From the NCBI GenBank assembly GCA_003647435.1, contig QMMV01000104.1, positions 1-7,049 of the forward strand: 7,049 bases of DNA. Reading direction: 5' to 3'. Numbering within the stretch: the first letter of the stretch is position 1; each line of letters starts with the position of its first letter. Of this stretch, positions 6,558-7,049 are shown piece after piece. The notes under the pieces were generated by a model. That model did not search any database. It was given only the letters and a program-made list of their open reading frames with translations, and was not told the DNA's origin. Both the position numbers and the translations under genes were made by a program. Source of the DNA: Deltaproteobacteria bacterium. GTDB taxonomy: Bacteria > Desulfobacterota > Desulfobacteria > Desulfobacterales > C00003060.

Positions 6558-7049
6558 TTAGCGGCCACTGGTCAGCCTGCGGATCCGCTCTTCGACTGGT
6601 GGATGCGTGCTGAAAAGATTCATCATGCTCTTGCCTGAAAGCGGATTCGTGATAAACATGTGGGCCGTGGCCGGGTTGGCCCTCATCGGTATCCGCCGGG
6701 ATGCTGAAGAGATTTTCTGGAGAGCGCTGGCAAGCCCATAGGGGCTGCCGGCAAAGGATGCACCTGCTGCATCGGCCGAATATTCCCGTGATCGGGATAT
6801 TGCCATCTGGATAAGCATGGCTGCAACAGGGGCTATAATTGACATGGCCAGCAAACCGACTATGCCGCCTCCATCGTCATCATCCCTTCTGCCAAATCCG
6901 CCAAACAGGGCAGCCCATCTGGCCATGCTGGCAATTATCATAATCGCACCGGCTATGGTGGCAGCGATGGAGCCGATCAATATGTCTCTGTGTTTCACGT
7001 GGGCCAACTCGTGGCCCAGCACACCCTTAAGCTCGTTTTCGTCGAGGAG
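6558..7049 (-). CDS. htpX: Membrane zinc metalloprotease HtpX (partial, N-terminus beyond window)
   Basis: HtpX is a family M48 protease of the inner membrane that degrades misfolded membrane proteins together with FtsH. The visible C-terminal 163 residues are in frame to the window edge (LLDENELKG precedes the first apparent start, an internal GTG at 7022). The zinc-binding, catalytic motif HELAH occurs about 12 residues into the visible part. The third zinc ligand is the Glu of SREYSADAAG further on. Two hydrophobic segments lie between them (around IGSIAATIAGAIMIIASM and the stretch after GGGIVGLL), as in the family. The C-terminal motif FSTHPPVEERIRRL is typical. By comparison with the usual 280-295 residues, about 125 residues and the first two membrane helices are missing off the edge; there is no sign that the gene itself is broken. 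A glycine- and aspartate-rich loop (GGFGRRDDDDGGG) lies between the membrane segments. It faces the permease gene tail to tail. Confidence 0.95.
   Translation of the reverse strand, partial: LLDENELKGVLGHELAHVKHRDILIGSIAATIAGAIMIIASMARWAALFGGFGRRDDDDGGGIVGLLAMSIIAPVAAMLIQMAISRSREYSADAAGASFAGSPYGLASALQKISSASRRIPMRANPATAHMFITNPLSGKSMMNLFSTHPPVEERIRRLTSGR

Noticed and set aside
3957..7049. A novel multi-gene system linking the orphan protein, the permease and HtpX
   Set aside because: The genes are divergent or convergent, have separate promoters and terminators, and have unrelated likely roles; nothing in the sequence ties them together.

Overview
The window looks like part of the chromosome of an anaerobic bacterium with roughly balanced base composition. 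The best guess is a sulfate reducer or syntroph of the Desulfobacterota (former Deltaproteobacteria). The guess rests on a full-length single-chain pyruvate:ferredoxin oxidoreductase and on the general look of the proteins. There is no rRNA or other taxonomic marker here, so it is an inference. No phage, transposase, CRISPR array or tRNA is visible.

Layout. Positions 1-259 are non-coding and rich in inverted repeats: a perfect 25-bp stem at 19-93, a terminator-like hairpin at 129-170, and two mutually exclusive small hairpins at 204-251. All lie just downstream of the minus-strand gene nifJ (260-3787), which fills half the window. A 169-base gap carries a good sigma70-type promoter for nifJ. 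Next comes a 155-residue membrane protein of unknown function on the same strand (3957-4424), with its own strong promoter. The 257-base divergent region 4425-4681 holds promoters facing both ways and a perfect Shine-Dalgarno site. It leads into a plus-strand permease of the P-protein (OCA2-like) branch of the ArsB/NhaD family (4682-6430), which carries an unusual extracytoplasmic domain at its N-terminus. A clear rho-independent terminator (6458-6491) follows. The C-terminal part of the membrane protease HtpX (minus strand, 6558 to the window edge) closes the window.

How the genes relate. They are probably four independent units, not one pathway. NifJ links pyruvate and acetyl-CoA with reduced ferredoxin in central anaerobic metabolism. 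The permease probably moves an ion or organic anion across the inner membrane. HtpX is a membrane-protein quality-control protease. The 155-residue protein is unassigned. Separate promoters, separate terminators and changing strands all argue against an operon.

I found no convincing new multi-gene system. The items most worth a second look are the domain fusion in the permease, the 25-bp perfect stem and its relative downstream of nifJ, and the small orphan membrane protein.
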